Positions 61,801 to 64,000 of a stretch of 64,000 nt of DNA are shown here, one piece after another (the first letter of the stretch is position 1; the number at the start of each line of letters is the position of its first letter). The DNA lies in contig CAMXCT020002757.1 in the NCBI GenBank assembly GCA_947184155.2, forward strand, positions 120,001 through 184,000, read 5' to 3'. The notes beneath the pieces are model-generated. The model did no database searches and was not told the DNA's origin. It was given only the letters and a program-made list of their open reading frames with translations. This stretch comes from Cladocopium goreaui. Taxonomy: Eukaryota > Sar > Dinophyceae > Suessiales > Symbiodiniaceae. Made by a program: the position numbers and the translations under genes.

Positions 61801-64000
61801 ACTGCTTTTTGGGAACCATCTATTTTCAGTCATGATTTTGCTGTGAATTGGCAGCTGGCATGTGGCAAGCATTGGCTCAGGGGTCCCCGGATGCTCTTGA
61901 AATAAGAGCAGCGTTTTTGGGGATCTCCAGCTTCACACCTGTCACCCGTCTCCAAAGCATTCTTGTTGGTGTTTGATCGCATTATTCTGGCTGGTGGGTC
62001 CAGATATTTTCTTTGCGAGATCTTCGTTTGATTTGAATTGGCTCACACATTTTCGTTCTTTCAGATTGTTGAACACCACCAACTGCAATAATTGCGCCGC
62101 TTGGCTGTTTTCCGAATGTTTGTTGCTTCAACCGCGAGTCTTGGCGTTATGAGCCCCAATTTGTTGGTTAAAAATCGAAACTAACAACCAGTATCGCATG
62201 TTTCCCCATGATATACCACCTGCGCCCATTGCGGGGATAATTTAGAACTCTCCGCGCTGCCAGGCTGTAGCATGGGTCTCCGTGAACAGCCTGGGCCTCA
62301 GAAATGGAGTGCTGTTTTACTCTCTTCCTTTGCTTGTCCAGTGGAAACCACTTCTTTGTGGACTTCCATTTACAGTGCTGACACTTTTCCTTACCCAGGT
62401 TTGGAAAGGATCGTGTGTTGCTTCCTCAGCCAGAAATCGTGCGCCTGGAGCCACACCACCAAGCGATTCCCAATTGGTATGTGAACCAATTTTGGCAATG
62501 GTTACCATCGCTGGCCAATTGAGAACCCGTCAATAGGTATTCAAACCGACCCAAACCAGTTTTGCCATTTCAGGACATTACTAGTGTACAACTACATAAT
62601 CTTGACCCCAAGAAAAGGATTCAGATCCAATGGCATCCCCAATCAGCTGGAAGCGGACCTTGGGTCTATTTGGATTGTGGCTGAGAACAGAGAATCAATT
62701 GAGGAAGGATGCCACGCAAAGACTGCTTTCCTGTTGCAATAATGTCGACCATCTGCTTGAATTTCGGACATTAGATAACGTTACTACCTTATATATATAT
62801 ATTTGTTTATGTCATTCAGCCTTTGGGGTTCATGTTCCTTTAGCTGTGCGACCCAGGTTCAATACACCACTCTCCGAACAAGGCATTGTAGGCCCACCGA
62901 GAAAGGGGGGTTCACGGCAAGCGATAATGGCAGCTGACATCCCACTATTTGAACCCTCCAAAATCTTATTCTTGAACCTTTGGTGCACTGCGTGCAAAGT
63001 GAAAATTCACCAATTCTTCTATGCTACACTCCTTAAAATGGTGTCAGATCCCCCTGCTGTGCAATCGCGAGGCTTTGCGATTGGCATGGCCTCAGTTGGG
63101 TGCAACAAATCCGGTGGATGTTGCGGGATTTCACCCAACTCGATGTGCGAAATATGATTGCGATCTGTTCCAATTTAGGGGTGGAAACGGGTTGTATACT
63201 TCCAATTTATGGCCATCTTAATAGAGAGAATGATAATAAATAATAAACATTTTGGGTTACCACATCTCTGGACATCGCTTTGGACATCTGTTTCTCTTGC
63301 CCCTTTCTTGCTGGTGTGGGTCAGATGCTTCGACCTAAGCTTTCCCACTCTCAGGTCTCTCTCTCTGTGAGGAGAGATAGCAAGGTCAACACCACAACAG
63401 CGAAAACCGGATTTATCCCCAAATGGAGGCACCATAGGTATCGACCTATCTTCATGTTGAGACGCCCAATCTTGCCTCCATCTGAACCTGATATTCTGAA
63501 GAGTTGCACTTTCCGGTCATCGCAGGTACACGCCCATAGCAGAGATTCAGTTTGCAGATTACGTGTTTCCTGCGTCAGCCCGCTGGATTTCGCCGGGGTC
63601 AATTCAGTGGTTGCAGGCTTCAAACCAGAGGGTTTCAGACTGTATTGGAAAATCAAGATCCAAAATTGGGCATTTTTGCGTTTTTTGGCAGTGTTTTGCC
63701 CCCGCTGAACTTCATGCCGCGATAACTTTGGCCAACCATTCGGTGGGTTGCTCCCCAGGATCGGATATTGGTTTCTGCCTGTTTGGATCTATTTGGAAGT
63801 TACTGTATAACTGCTGGTCAGACTGTATAACCTTGGTTTTGAAGGTTTTGGGAAAGTTTGGAAGGTTGATGGGTTAATTTTTTGCGATACCATTACGATG
63901 AATGGAGAAATGTGCAATATCCAGATAACCATCGATAATGTCCATCTTATGTGTATCTTGGATCGACAAGTTGCAATACACTTTTCCCCGATCCATGATA
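58850..64000 (+). CDS. BCKDHB: Branched-chain 2-oxoacid dehydrogenase E1 beta subunit, 5' exons (gene continues to the right)
   Basis: The E1 alpha2-beta2 component decarboxylates the 2-oxoacids of Leu, Ile and Val with thiamine diphosphate in mitochondria. Exons: 58850-58899 (GLRCFSTQKQMNMFQ, GC donor), 61119-61163 (AINNAMEIALSTDDK, GC donor), 61687-61742 (AMLFGEDVAFGGVFRSPDL), 62271-62288 (MGLREQ, GC donor), 62399-62416 (FGKDRV), 62857-62891 (FNTPLSEQGIV, GC donor), 63072-63099 (FAIGMASVG), 63526-63571 (YTPIAEIQFADYVFP, GC donor). Joined in phase they give the family's unbroken block from M-N-x-F-Q through F-G-E-D-V-A-F-G-G-V-F-R and F-N-T-P-L-x-E-Q-G-I-V to A-E-I-Q-F-A-D-Y. Pyruvate dehydrogenase beta differs in the last motif, so BCKDHB is preferred. 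RCFST in the first exon could be the end of a mitochondrial presequence. The start codon was not found; the rest of the protein is beyond the window. Confidence 0.9.
59490..60720. other. GC-rich block in a BCKDHB intron, content unknown
   Basis: About 1.2 kb without TA repeats and much richer in G and C than its flanks. Open frames run on both strands (+ 60039-60515, 158 codons; - 60029-60376, 115 codons), without motifs I recognise; the overlap suggests composition rather than coding on both. It lies between BCKDHB exons at 58.9 and 61.1 kb, so it may be an inserted mobile fragment or an exon-rich stretch of another gene. Confidence 0.4.
62271..62416 (+). CDS. BCKDHB: Two consecutive 18-nt BCKDHB microexons
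   Basis: 62271-62288 and 62399-62416, each one leftover base, five codons and two leftover bases. The first is preceded by CTGTAG and followed by a GC donor. The second is preceded by TTACCCAG and followed by GTTGCT. They encode L-R-E-Q / F-G-K-D-R-V, just the residues expected between V-F-R and F-N-T-P-L in E1 beta proteins. Confidence 0.85.

Noticed and set aside
1..64000. tRNA, rRNA, snRNA and spliced-leader RNA genes
   Set aside because: None could be recognised by conserved sequence; a covariance-model scan would be needed to exclude small ones.

Overview
This is nuclear DNA of a dinoflagellate, most likely of the Symbiodiniaceae/Suessiales type. The inference rests on three protein genes, all on the + strand, that are cut into many very short exons (18 to about 130 nt) with long introns; on exon joins that keep frame and family consensus only if GC and GA are accepted as 5' splice sites beside GT; and on the many-exon PPR gene. 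AT-rich microsatellites and tandem arrays fill the introns. I read the exons by eye from conserved motifs, reading frame and splice phase, with no RNA data.

Layout: (1) 96-33017 (+), a GH13 alpha-amylase that enters from the left. All four GH13 signature regions are present (region I 2.3 kb, II 6.5 kb, III 6.85 kb, IV 23.1 kb), and a stop lies at 33015-33017. (2) 10974-22630 (-), a complete four-ORF non-LTR retroelement of about 11.7 kb inside a 15.4-kb amylase intron, antisense to the gene. A perfect 12-bp target-site duplication and a short A tail bound it. (3) about 34.97-57.77 kb (+), a pentatricopeptide-repeat (PPR) gene in about 28 exons. (4) 58850 to beyond the right edge (+), the 5' part of the beta subunit of branched-chain 2-oxoacid dehydrogenase E1 (BCKDHB), including two 18-nt microexons.

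The retroelement is the strongest candidate for something new. Its ORFs are a zinc-ribbon/coiled-coil protein, a 1220-residue protein with three copies of an unrecognised domain, a 1731-residue polymerase ordered RNase H - AP-endonuclease - reverse transcriptase - zinc fingers (RNase H in front, where LINEs normally have it behind), and a 390-residue protein that looks like a cytosine-5 methyltransferase. ORF1/ORF2 and ORF3/ORF4 each join by a 4-nt ATGA stop/start overlap, which suggests coupled translation from one RNA. All four ORFs are intact, so the copy looks young.

The three host genes have no obvious shared pathway: starch or glucan hydrolysis, organelle RNA binding, and mitochondrial branched-chain amino-acid breakdown. 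They share orientation, as in dinoflagellate unidirectional gene arrays. Sequence not listed as exon or retroelement is intron or short intergenic DNA, dominated by the repeats listed below.
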